Below are positions 36,849-51,200 of a DNA stretch of 64,000 bases, in pieces. The notes under the pieces are model-generated. The model saw only the letters and a list, made by a program, of their open reading frames with translations. It searched no databases and had not been told where the DNA came from. Location: the NCBI GenBank assembly GCA_003024785.1, contig PUQB01000010.1, positions 375,456 to 439,455 on the forward strand, read 5' to 3'. Origin of the DNA: Selaginella tamariscina (Eukaryota > Streptophyta > Lycopodiopsida > Selaginellales > Selaginellaceae). Both the position numbers and the translations under genes were made by a program. Position 1 is the stretch's first letter, and each line of letters opens with the position of its first letter.

Positions 36849-39510
36849 TTAAGCTTCAGAAAACATACATTCCCTTGCAGTTTTGTTAATCGTGACTTTA
36901 TCAACGCTTCTTGACATCCACCCATATCGAATGGATTTAACATTTATAAAACATGCTGGGTCTTTTTGATTGGGAGACCATGTTTTCTCTAGGCATCCAT
37001 TATATCTTTCGCTCTCCTTCTCGTGTCGCCTTTTTTGTGGTTTGAACCATGCAACCTTAACAATACTATTTTTTGTGATTACTTCAGGTGTGTCGATAAT
37101 TTGACCCATCCAAATAGGCTGATTATATGACGCATCTGGAGTAATGAGAACCATCATTAGTTTTTGAAGATCCTTGCAGCAATCAAAGTATGCTTTAGGT
37201 TTTTGGTTCCTTTGTCCAACAAAGTGTGGGGTTTGCACTTCCACATCACTACTGGCTTCTATGTCGTCTGTGCTCAGTGATGTCATTTCAATCTCCTCTC
37301 GCCACCTTGTTTTAGGCCAAAAAGGGTGTTGCAATTCTGTACTTGTGACAGTAGGCCCTTCCAACTCTCGAACAACAGTCTCCCAATAGTCGACCACATG
37401 CTTATATAGTTCTGAGTAACCAGTTGCCTTATCAGAATTCTTTGGCATCGATTTTTGAACCCATGCCACATATTTTTTGATGCCATCAATAATAACCTCT
37501 TGTTCCTTGAGCTGGGCACTCAATGGAATAGGGTCTGGTTGTCCTTCTGGGAGAAGTGGCTTTCCATCTCTCCACTTTTGAAGAGCATTAACCCTCTTTC
37601 GGTAACCACTCCTGCTCTGATGGCCGTAACTTGTACTGCATAATAGGTATACCATCTCGTATGGAGAAAAAGAATTGTAGCGGCACAAGGTGACCAACTA
37701 AAGAATCACTCCCTCTTTTATATACTCCTTGAGAAATTTTTTGAAGTCTGGCACCTCAGTCACAAGCAAAGCACAACTTTTTTTGGAGATGCAATTTTCA
37801 AAAAGATTCATCATATGCGGTAAGGTAAGTGCACTTGTTTTTTGTAGAGTTGGAGACCTTGCTGAAGAACGCATCAATATCTTCATGAGTGTGACCAACC
37901 ATAAGAAACTGAGCGTGATTGTTTCAAACACACCTTTGGCAACAAGCATTGACAAGTATGCTAGCACATATCTAGAAAATAAAAGTAAGTATGAGCTTGA
38001 GAAACCCTTAAGTAAAATGATTTACCTATTTTTGTTCTCGCCTGCACAATTATCCATCTGTAAAAGCAAATGACGAGGAAGCTTATTTGATGTTGAGGAC
38101 ACATGTACACTATTTGAGCTAGATCCCTCCACTGAACCTGAACTCTCAACAGGGCCATCTGTTTTTTGTGCAGGTGCTGACAATGCCTCTCATATTCCCA
38201 AGTAGCCTCAAGTGCAGACGTGTTCATGAGAGCATTATGTAAAGGTTGAAGGTGTTGTTTCTTCACTTTGAGATCACTGATAGGACTTGTCTGTGAGTGG
38301 GCTTCAAGGTTTCTGAAACACATGGCAACGACCCAATAGTGAAATTGGAGTCGCTAGACCAATGTGGAAGTGAAAAGTGTCCATATGACTCACAACCGTG
38401 TCCATGTGTTAGCACACCTGTCAATGAAATCGGAAGTTTCATGACATTTCCAAGGCACTTTGGTGTTGCAACGAGCTTTGGAATGCTGGTCTTTGAATGA
38501 TCCATCTTGTCATGGATCAAGCACAGGTACTCTGATGGGCGTGACACAGAAAGCATGCGGTGTGCATAGTACTGAGACCGGCAAGTTTGTTGTGCAATCA
38601 TGTGGGCCTCCATCTTCTTTTGAATGGTAGTGATCTCCACCAAGGTTTTTGCACAAGCCTCTGCAGCCTTCAATGATGTACAAGTGTCACACTTGGAAAA
38701 GCTAGAGTGTTTTGCAATCTCCACATCCTTAAAATGAGTATTCCATATGTTGTTGAAGGTACCAGTGCAGATTGCTTTGCAGCCGCATCAAACTGAGGCA
38801 CTTGTTCACATGTTCACACAGCTTCAATTGAGTGTAGATTGAAGGCAAAACCTTGAGATTTTCCTTGACCCCTGCATTTGTGGTTCGGCTTTGTGAGGCA
38901 TCATGTGTTTGCATTTGCTTCCACAAAAGCCTTGAGTATCTCTATGGCTGCCATAATATGAGAGCGGGTTTTGACCAAGTGAGTATTTTCATGTACTGAG
39001 GTTCACGCTCCATCTAGCCACTCATCCCCAACGGTAGAACGTGGTCTTTGGGATCCCGTATATACTGTACCAAACTTTGAAGCAGATGGCCACCTTATTA
39101 AATACCATGGATGTACTTTGATAACCTATGTCCGAAGCCATTTCATCAATATACCCAGTTAGTGCAGCATATACAAACTCATGTCTTTGCTTTTGGGTGA
39201 GCGTACGAAAGACATGTCTACATTGGGTAATTTCATTCCGGTCTGCCATCTAACAACACTTCTTCTTGCAGCAGCAGTCAATTGTAGAAATGCTCATAAC
39301 ACTTTCGGAAAATGTAGGATCCATCTTCACCCTCTTGCTGAAACTTGCAAGGGAAGATCTGCAGCCCATGAATCGCCTTTTTCTTACAATAGGACTAATG
39401 CAAAGAACCTCTTCGAATATGAATTGTTCTTCCAGGTTGTTATTATTAAAATCCAACCCAAAATATGTTGAACCATCTTGCCGTCTTAATTCAGATGTTC
39501 GCCACCTCAT
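36849..39510 (-). pseudogene. DDE-like transposase with DxMD / DNCAGENKN / GHTHEDID motifs
   Basis: Pieces on the minus strand from 39510 to 36849 follow one another with frame changes that may be introns or breaks. MADRNEITQCRHVFRTLT and GIPKTTFYRW (39022-39249) look like an N-terminal DNA-binding region. FSKCDTCTSLKA and then HDKMDHSKTSIPKL (38263-38724) contain the presumed first Asp. LPRHLLLQMDNCAGENKN (about 38060-38110, different frame) holds the second. FLMVGHTHEDIDAFFSK (about 37855-37915) holds the third acidic site. This pattern is shared by large uncharacterised protein families of plants, algae and animals (I believe DUF7869-type), probably transposases. The C-terminal 280 residues (36849-37697) include IWMGQIIDTPE and VKVAWFKPQKRRHE. 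At least four frame changes are present, so the copy may be inactive. Confidence 0.75.
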
Positions 39511-39827
39511 GAGGGATCAGGATGCAATGTGCCATTAGGTGAAACCTTTGTCACAACTACACCCACAAAGTCGGACCCTAGTTTCTCTTCTTACACTATT
39601 CCCATTGGTTTATAGCTATGATGATGCGTCTCCCAACCTTAATTTCATGAAGAAAAAATCTATGTTAAGTTTATAAAATTAGATATCATTTAACATAGAT
39701 TTATTTAATTTATAAAATTTATAGATTTATTTAAATTATATAATAAAAATTTAAAATTGTATAACTTTGCACTTATATGATTATTAACATACTGGAATTT
39801 TTCAAAATATTAATATGTTCATAAATA

Positions 39828-39904
39828 ATGTACATACACATACTTTTCTTTCACACTTGTGAAGCTTAATTTATCTTAAATATATTAATTAGTATATTTA
39901 TCTG
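39828..39904 (-). repeat. Right terminal inverted repeat of DNA transposon
   Basis: Inverted match to 35760-35834. Confidence 0.85.
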
Positions 39905-40385
39905 CCTTTTTAAATTGATAACGCTTTGTTAACAGAATACAAAGTATATTCGCTAATGTAACCTAATTTGCCAATTATTATAATAAATTAATTTTTATAT
40001 GAAAAAACATAATGTATCTCAAGTCTTGTAAAAAATTAAATAAATGAAACAAAGTACACCACATGTAAAATTGCCTATCAAACTTATTATTAAAAACAAT
40101 ATTTTCTTAATACATATACAATAGATATTAAGTTTAACACATTCATTTGTCATTTGAAATAAACACGTTAAATTGAGCATGAATCGTGTTTGAGTTAACT
40201 CATTAAATTAACTTAAAAGACATAAAATCATTTACTCAACTCTTGAAAGTGAAATGGTTAAATTTAAAGAGTTAATAATGAATTAAAAAGTTGATATTAA
40301 TAAATAAATCTAATTAATTATTTGTTATAATAAATTTATGATAACTTTGTTCATAACAGACAATCAAATTTCATTTCATTATTAT
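39905..40385. other. Spacer between DNA transposon and right arm
   Basis: AT-rich DNA with no gene. The inner end of the right arm of the inverted duplication begins at about 40386. Confidence 0.5.
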
Positions 40386-40599
40386 TATCTCATATGACAT
40401 GTGTTATAGAAAGTCAACCATAAAAGTCAAAAATAATCTATATGATCAACACTATATGAATTAATTTTAAGGATATACGATCTAGTGGATGTAAAATAAA
40501 TCTAATATGACATTTTATAAACACTCGTCGTGTGTTATGCATGAATCAAGGGCAACAAAATAAAATAGGCGTCAGCTGTACATTACATCACAAATAAGT

Positions 40600-40834
40600 G
40601 TACACATGCATGCATGATCTATTGTACGAAGTATATAATGAATGTCTAGTTGAAATATAATATCATTGAAGTGTACATACTGCAAATCCAAATGCATGAT
40701 CTATATTGTACTAAGTATATAATGTCTAGCTGAATATATAATATCATTGAAGTGTACATACTGCAAATCCAAATCCTTTCTAGAGTGTGTACATACTGCA
40801 AATCCAAATCATTTCTAGGGTATATAGCTTTTAA
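40600..40834 (+). repeat. Tandem repeats upstream of gene C (right)
   Basis: Inverted counterpart of 10800-11045 with about four copies of CATACTGCAAATCCAAAT. One spacer type (CCTTTCTAGAGTGTG) occurs once fewer than in the left arm. Confidence 0.75.
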
Positions 40835-41601
40835 ATGGAACCAGCTCCACAACGAAACAATAACAATGATAATCCAAGGAACAATCACAATGATAATCCA
40901 GCTTCACAAGGGGAAAATAACAATGATAATCCAACTCCACAAGGGAACAATAACAATGATAATCGAGCTCCACACGGGAACAATAACAATTATAATCCAG
41001 CTCCACAGGGGAACAATAACAACGATAATCCAGCTCCACCACAAGGGAACAATACAATGACAATCCTGCACAAGCAGCAAATAGAAATCCCTTGCAGGAG
41101 ATCCAGAACACTCCTGCACTCAGGTTAAGGCTTCATCTTTGGGAGAAAGAGGATGATCTACTGCGCGAGAGGATCGAACAGAAGGAGAATGCACTGAGCA
41201 AGATACAGAACGAGATATACCAGCTGTTCGGTCTGTACTTTGTGTTCCAGGGGGTGATTCTTACTGCTCTAGCGCAAGCCTCTGCAATGAAATGCCGGCA
41301 CTGGGGGATCCCGTTTGTGCTAACCACGTTCGCGTTCGTGGGTATTATGTTTGCAGTGCTGTACAAACTTAGGGCTTGCGACAGGATTGAACACGAGAGG
41401 GACATTGAGAAGGCGAACTCGATGGCTATTAAGCGGACTATGCAGCAGTTTGTGGGACTTGGCATAGACTATGATCCCAATGTGTTAGAGCATCATCCTG
41501 TTGTGATTGGAGTAGCGACAAGGTCTACACAGAGGTGGAAGATCGCCATTACTGTTAGTATAATTGCTTTCTGGCTTGTTATTGCGTATCCTGCCCATTG
41601 A
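40835..41601 (+). CDS. Gene C, right copy: Asn-rich repeat membrane protein
   Basis: Same protein as at 10002-10790: Asn-rich 11-residue repeats, coiled coil, two to three membrane segments. The frame changes once near the end of the repeat tract (about 41050) by loss of a single base, so two overlapping frames (40835-41128 and 41092-41601) together cover the protein. A second one-base difference near 41585 gives a shorter C-terminus (IAYPAH) than in the left copy. Convergent with gene B, stops 63 bp apart. Confidence 0.7.
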
Positions 41602-41664
41602 TCCTTTGTGTACAAAGCTAATCATTATTTAAATTACATCTTAATAATATAAATCATTAAATGT

Positions 41665-44093
<2,429 letters not shown>

Positions 44094-45244
44094 TTTCTCC
44101 TCAAAAGTTTATAAAACTATGCTATAGATAAAAGGGCATAAAGTTGACCCCCTTTCTGAATTTTGTTAACTATGTCCTTGTCAAGTTGAAGTTCCCTTCA
44201 TAATTTAAAGTATGCATATTACATATACATAATTAAGTATATAATTATATCTATTTATATTTATATATGTGCGTTTGGGTGGACCAACTTAACTACCAAC
44301 TTTGACATATCAACTAAGCAATCTTGATTAAATTTAATTAAACCTAATTAAATTTGTAGATGCAAGATTTTAATGTAAACAAGTGAGAAACCTTGGTTAA
44401 TTGATATAACATACTAAATCTTGATATAAAAGAGACTCCCCAACATTCCCATTAGCAATAACATCCATGCTTATTTAATCCTTAATGTTCATTTTGTAAT
44501 AGAAAAATGCATTTGCTACCATTTGATTTAGTCTAAGATTAAATATGTATTTAATTAATAGAATAACTATTTCATATTGTCGTTTTGAAAATGTATCGCA
44601 TTTATAACAATATGGCACCACCGTTGATTGATTAAACCGTTGACTTAATTAACGTTTTAAGATTGAAAAGTTGACTTCAAAATTAAGGATTAATTTAATG
44701 GAATTATAAAAATAAAATCTTTTACTTAATCTTTAAATAATAATATAATTAAAGTCTTAAAGTTTACATGACATTTAAGTACTTGGGCGTTCATAGCTTG
44801 ACAAGTGTAAAGTATAACATCATTCTCTCCACCTGCAACTGTACATTGTGTACAGCAAGAGATGCTTATACTGCAAGATTTTGACTATAAAACCTAATTT
44901 ATATATACTAATAACAAATAAAACATTTTAATTTATTAATTAATTAATTTATTACATGATACAAATTCCAACGTGGCAGTGGAGTAGTTGTCAAGCATAC
45001 TTATCTCACCAGTGTCTTCGTGTAACAACAGCACACACACGCACGCACGCAACGTACAGAGAGCTTGTATACCTGATATGTTTTCTCCGACATGGGAAAC
45101 GTGCTGACTGTGCTGCAAACTAAAGAAGCAAGAGTATTTAATGACACGTAAGCATGCATTAGAGCCGTGTCTAACGAGTATTGACTATCACATTCGCCAT
45201 TTGACATATATGCAGTGCAGACATTGCATTTTAAGATATATAGT
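44094..45244. promoter_or_regulatory. Shared divergent promoter region of genes B and A (right)
   Basis: About 1.15 kb between the two start codons, mirror of 6355-7600. AT-rich with CGTGTGTG/CACGCACG runs near 45030-45050. Indels separate it from the left copy. No single site can be assigned. Confidence 0.45.
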
Positions 45245-47120
45245 CATGAGCAGTGGCTACAGGGAGTGTGATGGGATCTACACAAGTCTGTATCCTCCGG
45301 TGCAAATCCCCCAGTATCCCCACATCGACTTTGTCACGTACATGTTCTCGGGTAGGTTCGGCAGGCCGGAAAATGCCAACCGATGTGCACTCATCGATGG
45401 GAAATCCGGTAAGTCCCTCACGTGTTCTCAGCTCCGGGAGTCGATTTCCCGCCTCGCCTCTCAACTGCAAGATCGGGGGATACACCACGGTGACGTTGTG
45501 TTGATACTCCTCCCCAACTGCTTAGAATTCCCTATCATATTCAATGCCGTTCTCACGATCGGAGGGGTGGTCGCCACGTCGAACCCGGTGAATACCGAAT
45601 TGGAGATTTCCAGACAGATACTGGACTCCAAACCTAAGATGATCTTCACGAATCCATCTGTGGCTCACAAAGTGAGATCGTCCGGTTACCAGTAATCCTT
45701 GTAGACGAACACGCCATTTCCTTTTCTGGGATCCCGTTGGCGAGCCCCGAGAAGAAAACCATCGCGAGGATTCGTCAGAGTGATCCAGCAGTTATACTCT
45801 ACTCCTCCGGAACGACCGGATTGAGCAAAGGAGTAATCTTATCTCATTCAAACTTAATCGCACTCATGACAGTTGCAGTATGCTCGAGGCCGGTGGAGGA
45901 GATGCATGATCCCGACGAGACAAAGCTTGTCTTGTTTCCTATGTACCACATCGGCGGTCTCTTCTGGCTAGCCTGCGGTGCAGTTTCCGGTGGCCCCACG
46001 CTTGTTCTTCTTAGAAAGTATACTCTTGACGATCTCCTCGGTGCCGTACAAAATCAAGTCAACTCAATCGTTACGGCTCCCCCGGTTATCCTGGAGCTTG
46101 TTAAGAGTGGCAAAACTGCTAATTATGATCTCCGCTCACTAACATCTGTGATGTCAGCAGCTGCTCCACTTGGCAGGGACTTGGTGGAGGAATGATGGCG
46201 AAGTTCCCCCACGTGAAGACGTTCGTACAGGTAAGAACCCTAACTTTGACCAAGCAAGCTGACTTTGACTGACTGCAGTGTTACGGCATGACTGAAACTA
46301 CAGTTGTGGGGACCGGAGGGAGGGCATTACTGGGATCTTCTGGAAGATTGAAACCTACACTGGAGGCCAAAGTAGTAAATCCTCAAACTAATAAGGCTCT
46401 GCCACCAAATGGAAGAGGAGAACTTTGGTTAAGAGGACAAACCATTATGCAAGGTATATATATTTCTAATAATTAAATATTATTTATTTGTTTTTTAATA
46501 ATTTTTATTGTAGGCTATTTGAATAATCCAGTTGCAACAGCTGAAGCTATTGATGAAGAAGGCTGGCTACACACAGGAGATCTCGTATACTTTGATGATG
46601 GGGGCTACATGTATGTAGTGGATCGTCTGAAGGAGTTGATTAAATACAAAGGTTACCAGGTAAATACACAGTACATGTATATATATACATACATATATGA
46701 GATGATTTATTTTAGGTTGCACCAGCGGAGTTGGAAGCCCTTCTACTAACGCATCCAAGCATCGTTGATTGTGCTGTTGTTCCGTAAGCACCTCTACCAA
46801 TAATCTTAATATTTATTTATTTAGCTGTTTTATATTTTTAGATTCCCAGATGAACTTGCAGGAGAGATTCCACATGCTTTTGTTGTCAAGAATCCACAAA
46901 GGCGCTTATCAAGTGAAGAAGTTATAAACTTCATCTCTAGTCAAGTAAGTGATGTGCGTGCGTGGGTGTTATCATATCGATAAATTAAAAACGTTATACA
47001 TTACAGGTTGCTCCATATAAGAAGGTGAGGAAAGTAACATTCTTGAAACAAATCCCAAAGTCACCGGCTGGGAAGATCCTGCGGAGGGAGCTCAAGCTGA
47101 GTGCTCAATCTAAACTTTAA
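45245..47120 (+). CDS. Gene A, right copy: peroxisomal 4CL-like acyl-CoA ligase
   Basis: Exons are 45245-46230, 46279-46453, 46514-46659, 46716-46783, 46842-46944 and 47007-47120, all GT-AG. The N-terminus is [18 protein letters not shown]. Motifs are [49 protein letters not shown] and AGKILRRE, with terminal SKL for peroxisomal import. Compared with the left copy it keeps [17 protein letters not shown] in frame, has an in-frame loss of one codon at VQN(Y)QVNS, and misses one base at VRSSGLP and one at VEGMMAKF, each of which the left copy retains or loses at a different base. The substrate class (OPC-8:0, fatty acid or phenylpropanoid) cannot be fixed from sequence. Confidence 0.88.
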
Positions 47121-47870
47121 ATTCATTTAAATTTGTGAGTTTATTTAATATTTTATTTAAACAGTATATTACTATATATATTTACACAGAATATGCCCTT
47201 CCTGTGGAATTATAATATTTTTATTGTGAAACATCGTTGTAATACACATGTTTACGATAGTGCATTTATATTTAATTAATTATTAATATGAATTTAAATT
47301 CAGTAAATTGAAGGATATCTATAAATTCTTTATATGGTTATTAATAGTAATCATAAGGCATAGGCCATTACCCTTACTTAGCTCCGTACGGATTATATTG
47401 GGTTGTAAGTTCAGCTGATTTGCATAAAAAATTATAATTAATTTAAATGAAAATATTAAGGCCAATGGTTCAAATATAATTCTTTAACAAAATTTTAAAT
47501 TGGATTGTCTATTTAAAAGTTTAACAAATGGTGTGCCAATCTACTTCATGTTGCCTTCTCTAAATATGATCGGTAATTTATTATTATTACTAAAGTAAAC
47601 TTCTCTACAGAGGTATTATATTTTCTTTCTTTAAGTAAGCTCCATTGTCTCATAAAATTGGTTGCCCCTTGTCTCAACGGGAACTCAAAAGTACATTCAT
47701 GGCTTTAATAATTGCTTTAACTAAACTTGTCTTTTCTTTGTTCGCATGCCTTTTCTTAGTAGTGCATCTTCGAGCACCATGTCCATCTTCATCCAAGCTA
47801 TCAATAAGTTCTGCAGAAGTCATTTATGAAACAAGAGTTGTTAGTGGAGCATTTTAAAAATCATTCAGAT
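47121..47870. other. Intergenic DNA between gene A and copia fossil (right)
   Basis: Mirror of 3720-4486. It contains the 3' flank of gene A and, near 47640-47830 on the minus strand, the unrecognised segment reading TSAELIDSLDEDGHGARR after an acceptor-like CTTCTGCAG. This may be part of a gene interrupted by the copia element. Confidence 0.45.
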
Positions 47871-48018
47871 TGTTGAGACATAAACTGATGCTCCAATATA
47901 CTAGGGTTTGGACCCCTTTTAGGGTTCTTTGCGAGCACGAATGCGAGCCGTTGTGCAGCACGTACATCTGCCAGGGTTGAGGTTTGATCTTGGTGTGGCC
48001 GTGATTTAATTCTGAACA
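47871..48018 (+). repeat. 5' LTR of right copia fossil
   Basis: Starts TGTTGAGACATAAACTGATG and ends TTCTGAACA, followed by the primer binding site TGGTATCAGAGC. Confidence 0.93.
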
Positions 48019-48039
48019 TGGTATCAGAGCTCTTCCGAT

Positions 48040-48225
48040 CTGGGCGAGATCAATGTGTAATGTAGCCTAGTGGGAGGCCATGACCGAATCTGGTAAGGAT
48101 CAATGTGTAATGTAGTAGTGGAAGGCCATGACCGAATCTGGTAAGGATCAATGTGTAATGTAGCCAGTGGACCGATTTGGTAAGGATCAATGTGTAATGT
48201 AGCCTAGTGGAGGCCATGGCTGAAT
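48040..48225 (+). repeat. Leader tandem repeats of copia fossil
   Basis: Three to four imperfect units with AAGGATCAATGTGTAATGTA and GGCCATGACCGAATCTGGT, each resembling the sequence around the gag start. The left fossil has the same array at about 3355-3540, so the repeats are older than the inverted duplication. Confidence 0.85.
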
Positions 48226-51200
48226 CTGGTGAGGATTCCTTTGGAAGCTCGTGTGGGAGCAAGCCCTTTGTGTTCAAGGGGCAGAACTTTCTGTTGTGGA
48301 AGAAGTTGTTGAGACTCGGCTTCGTGTCAAAGGAGTTTTTGGGCTCGTCCGTGGGACTGACCCGGAGCCGCCGGAGGGCAACTCCAATGAGACCCTTAGA
48401 ATCCATCAAGAGTGGAAAGTGCGGTGAGCACGCCGTGGGCTGCATCTGCACTTACCTCAGCCCGGGGATTATGCTCAAGGTGGATACTGACAAGTCCCCT
48501 GCTGAAGTTTGGAAGTGGTGTCGGACACCTACGGGAAAAAGACCGATATGGAAGTCATGCGGATCCACTCGGAGCTTGAGGCTTGTGTCTACGAAGATGG
48601 AGACATGCAGGAGCATGCGGACAAGCTGAGTCGGCTCTTTGCTGAACTTGCTGCTCAAGGGGACGAGCATATCATCCCGGATTCCATGCAAAAGGTGAAG
48701 CTCTACCGATCCCTCCCTGCTCAGTGGGACAGGGATGTCGAGGCTCTTAATCGTGAGGACAATCTCACATTTGAAACGGCGGTGGCCAAGCTTGTGGCCA
48801 CAGCCTTGCTCCGCAAGGAGAAGGCCAAAACCAATGCTTTGCATGAAGTCATGTATGCCAAGCGACGGGTTCCCAAGCATGAGCTGGCTGGGCGTGATGC
48901 TGTTGCACCCTTGCCGCCTCTAGCCCACGGTTCAGGCAATGCTTGGGTGGCCGAGGTGGACGTGGACGAGCAGCTTTCAAAGGGGAACCGGAGAAGGGTG
49001 CACGAGGACGCAGGGTCGAGGACGAGAAGGTCGGCTTGGCCATGACCAATGCAAGATATGCCGAGGGTTTGGACACTGGGGTAGGGACTGCCCCCATGCA
49101 GATGGGAAGGCTAATGTCGGTGTTGAAAGTGAAGAAGGTGAATGGGAAGAAGAGTCCTTCGTAGTGGAGGAGTCCCTCAATGCTGAGAGCAGCGGGAAGA
49201 TGCACTCCTGGGTGCTTGATTCAGGTTGTACTAGCCTCATGACTAATAACAAGTTGATGTTTGAACAGTATATCCCAGTTCAAAGAAGTAGTGGTGTGGT
49301 GTTGGGGAACAATGCCCGATTGGACATTGCTGGTCGAGGCACTTTGACACTCCCACTTCAGGACGGTGGGGAGATGATGTTCAAAGACGCCTTGCACGTC
49401 CCAGGCATGCAGAAAAACCTTATGTCGGTGGCAAGGTTGTGTGACGACGGGAAGTCGATCGTGTTTACTAGTCATGGTGCAGATTTATATGACAAGTTGG
49501 ATTTCCGTGTGACTGGGAGGAAAGTTCTCCACGCCAGGCGGCGTGGAAACTTGTATGAGATTCTCTCACACCCTCATCTTGCTGCAGCCTGAGAACGTCG
49601 TTGGTGCAGATGCCTATTTGTGGCATTGCCGGTTGGGTCATGCAAATCACAAGGCACTGCACGAGCTTGTGTCCAACTGCATGGTGGAAGGGCTGGATCT
49701 GAGGCCTGGTTTTTCACATGCATTTTGTGAGTCATGTGTGTTGGGCAAACATCATCGCCGAAGTTTTGGATCTTCAAAGCACCGCTCTTCAGAGCTCTTG
49801 GAGCTGGTGCACTCCGACCTGTGTGGGCCCATGGACGTCCCGAGTCATTTTGGCGCACGTTACGTTCTTACGTTCATTGATGACTTCAGTCGCCTCACCA
49901 AACTTTTCTTCCTACGTCGTAAAAATGAGATGGTGGAGGCCTTCCGCGTGTACAGAGCTGCGGTGGAAACTCAAGTTGGCAAGAAGCTTAAGGCCTTGCG
50001 CACGGACGGTGGCAAGGAATACCTTAACTCCACCATGCAAGAGTTGTGTCGGAATGCCGGTATTCAACACCACGTCACCACCCGGTACACCTCCCAACAG
50101 AATGGCGTGGCTGAGAGGAAGAACCGATGCTGGTGAATGCAGCGCACCCTTCTTGCTCATGCACATTTGGGCAAGGAGTTTTGGCAGGAGGCTATTGCGG
50201 TAGCCATGCATGTTCAGAACCGGTTGCCAACTGTGGCATTGAAAGGCAAAACACCTGAGGAAGCATGGACGGGTCTGAAGCCTGATGTATCCCATCTCAG
50301 GGTGTTTGGTTGCACAGCGTATGCCCATATTCCTGACCAGCTGCGGAAGAAGCTGGACCCCAAGAGCCAGAAGTTGATCTTTGTTGGCTATGCACAAGAT
50401 GATGAACGGCGTCGAAAACAGGCTATGGAACCCGGTGGACAAATGCACCATCATCAGCACAGATGTGGTGTTTGTTGAGGATGACCTCACATGGTGTCGT
50501 TCCACGGAACAACTTGTGGACTCCTTCATTGACGATGACTTGTTGGCTCCCCTAATCCCAGTTGGTTTTGTGGACGTAGGGGAAGACCGTGGCCTTGATG
50601 CCCTGGGGGAGCAACTGCCAGGTGATGCTCGAGGTGATCAAGGTGATGCTGATGTCCCTGAGCAGTTGGCCACCTGAACAGCCTGAGCAGCAGGCACAGC
50701 CGGAGCAACCAATTGATGTTTATGAGTAGCTAGCACCTGAGCAGCTAGAGCAGCAGGTTGATCGGCCTCCTCATGTCCCTCGCCGGCGGGGCATGCCGGA
50801 TCCTGTGGTAGCTCCAGACAGACCACGCATGAGAGTGCCTTCTCGCAAGGTGTGGAAGATGCCACTTCTCTACTTAATGAGGAAGCTGAGATGTGCATGT
50901 TTGTGGATGAGAAGGTTCCCTCCACCTTTTGAAGATGCGGGACCGGAGTGGAGTCTCTTGAGTGGAAGTGGGCCATTCAGGACGAAGTGGATGCACAAGT
51001 GCAGAATTGCACATTCGAGGAGTGTTTGCTGCCCCACACCAATGTCGACTTGTTGACTACAAGTGGGTCTTCAAACGGACAATGGATCCCCTGACTGGGG
51101 ATGTCAGACACAAAGCTAGACTTGTGGCAAAAGGCTTTCACCCAGGTGCGAGGAGTTGACTACGAGGAGACATTTTCGCCTGTGGTGAAGTTGCCTAGTG

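Larger units (their letters stand above)
35760..39904 (-). mobile_element. DNA transposon with about 75 bp terminal inverted repeats
   Basis: The left end from 35760, CAGATAAATATACTAATTAA, and the reverse complement of the right end at about 39828-39904 match over roughly 75 bp, including AAGATAAATTAAGCT, CAAGTGTGA-like and ATGTGTGTATGTACAT segments. The element is 4.1 kb and contains one transposase-like gene on the minus strand with about 1 kb of AT-rich DNA beyond its 3' end. A target-site duplication could not be settled because the flanks next to the ends are themselves AT-rich and may extend the inverted repeats. The transposase motifs do not belong to hAT, Mutator, CACTA, Harbinger or Tc1 families that I know. 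Confidence 0.8.
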
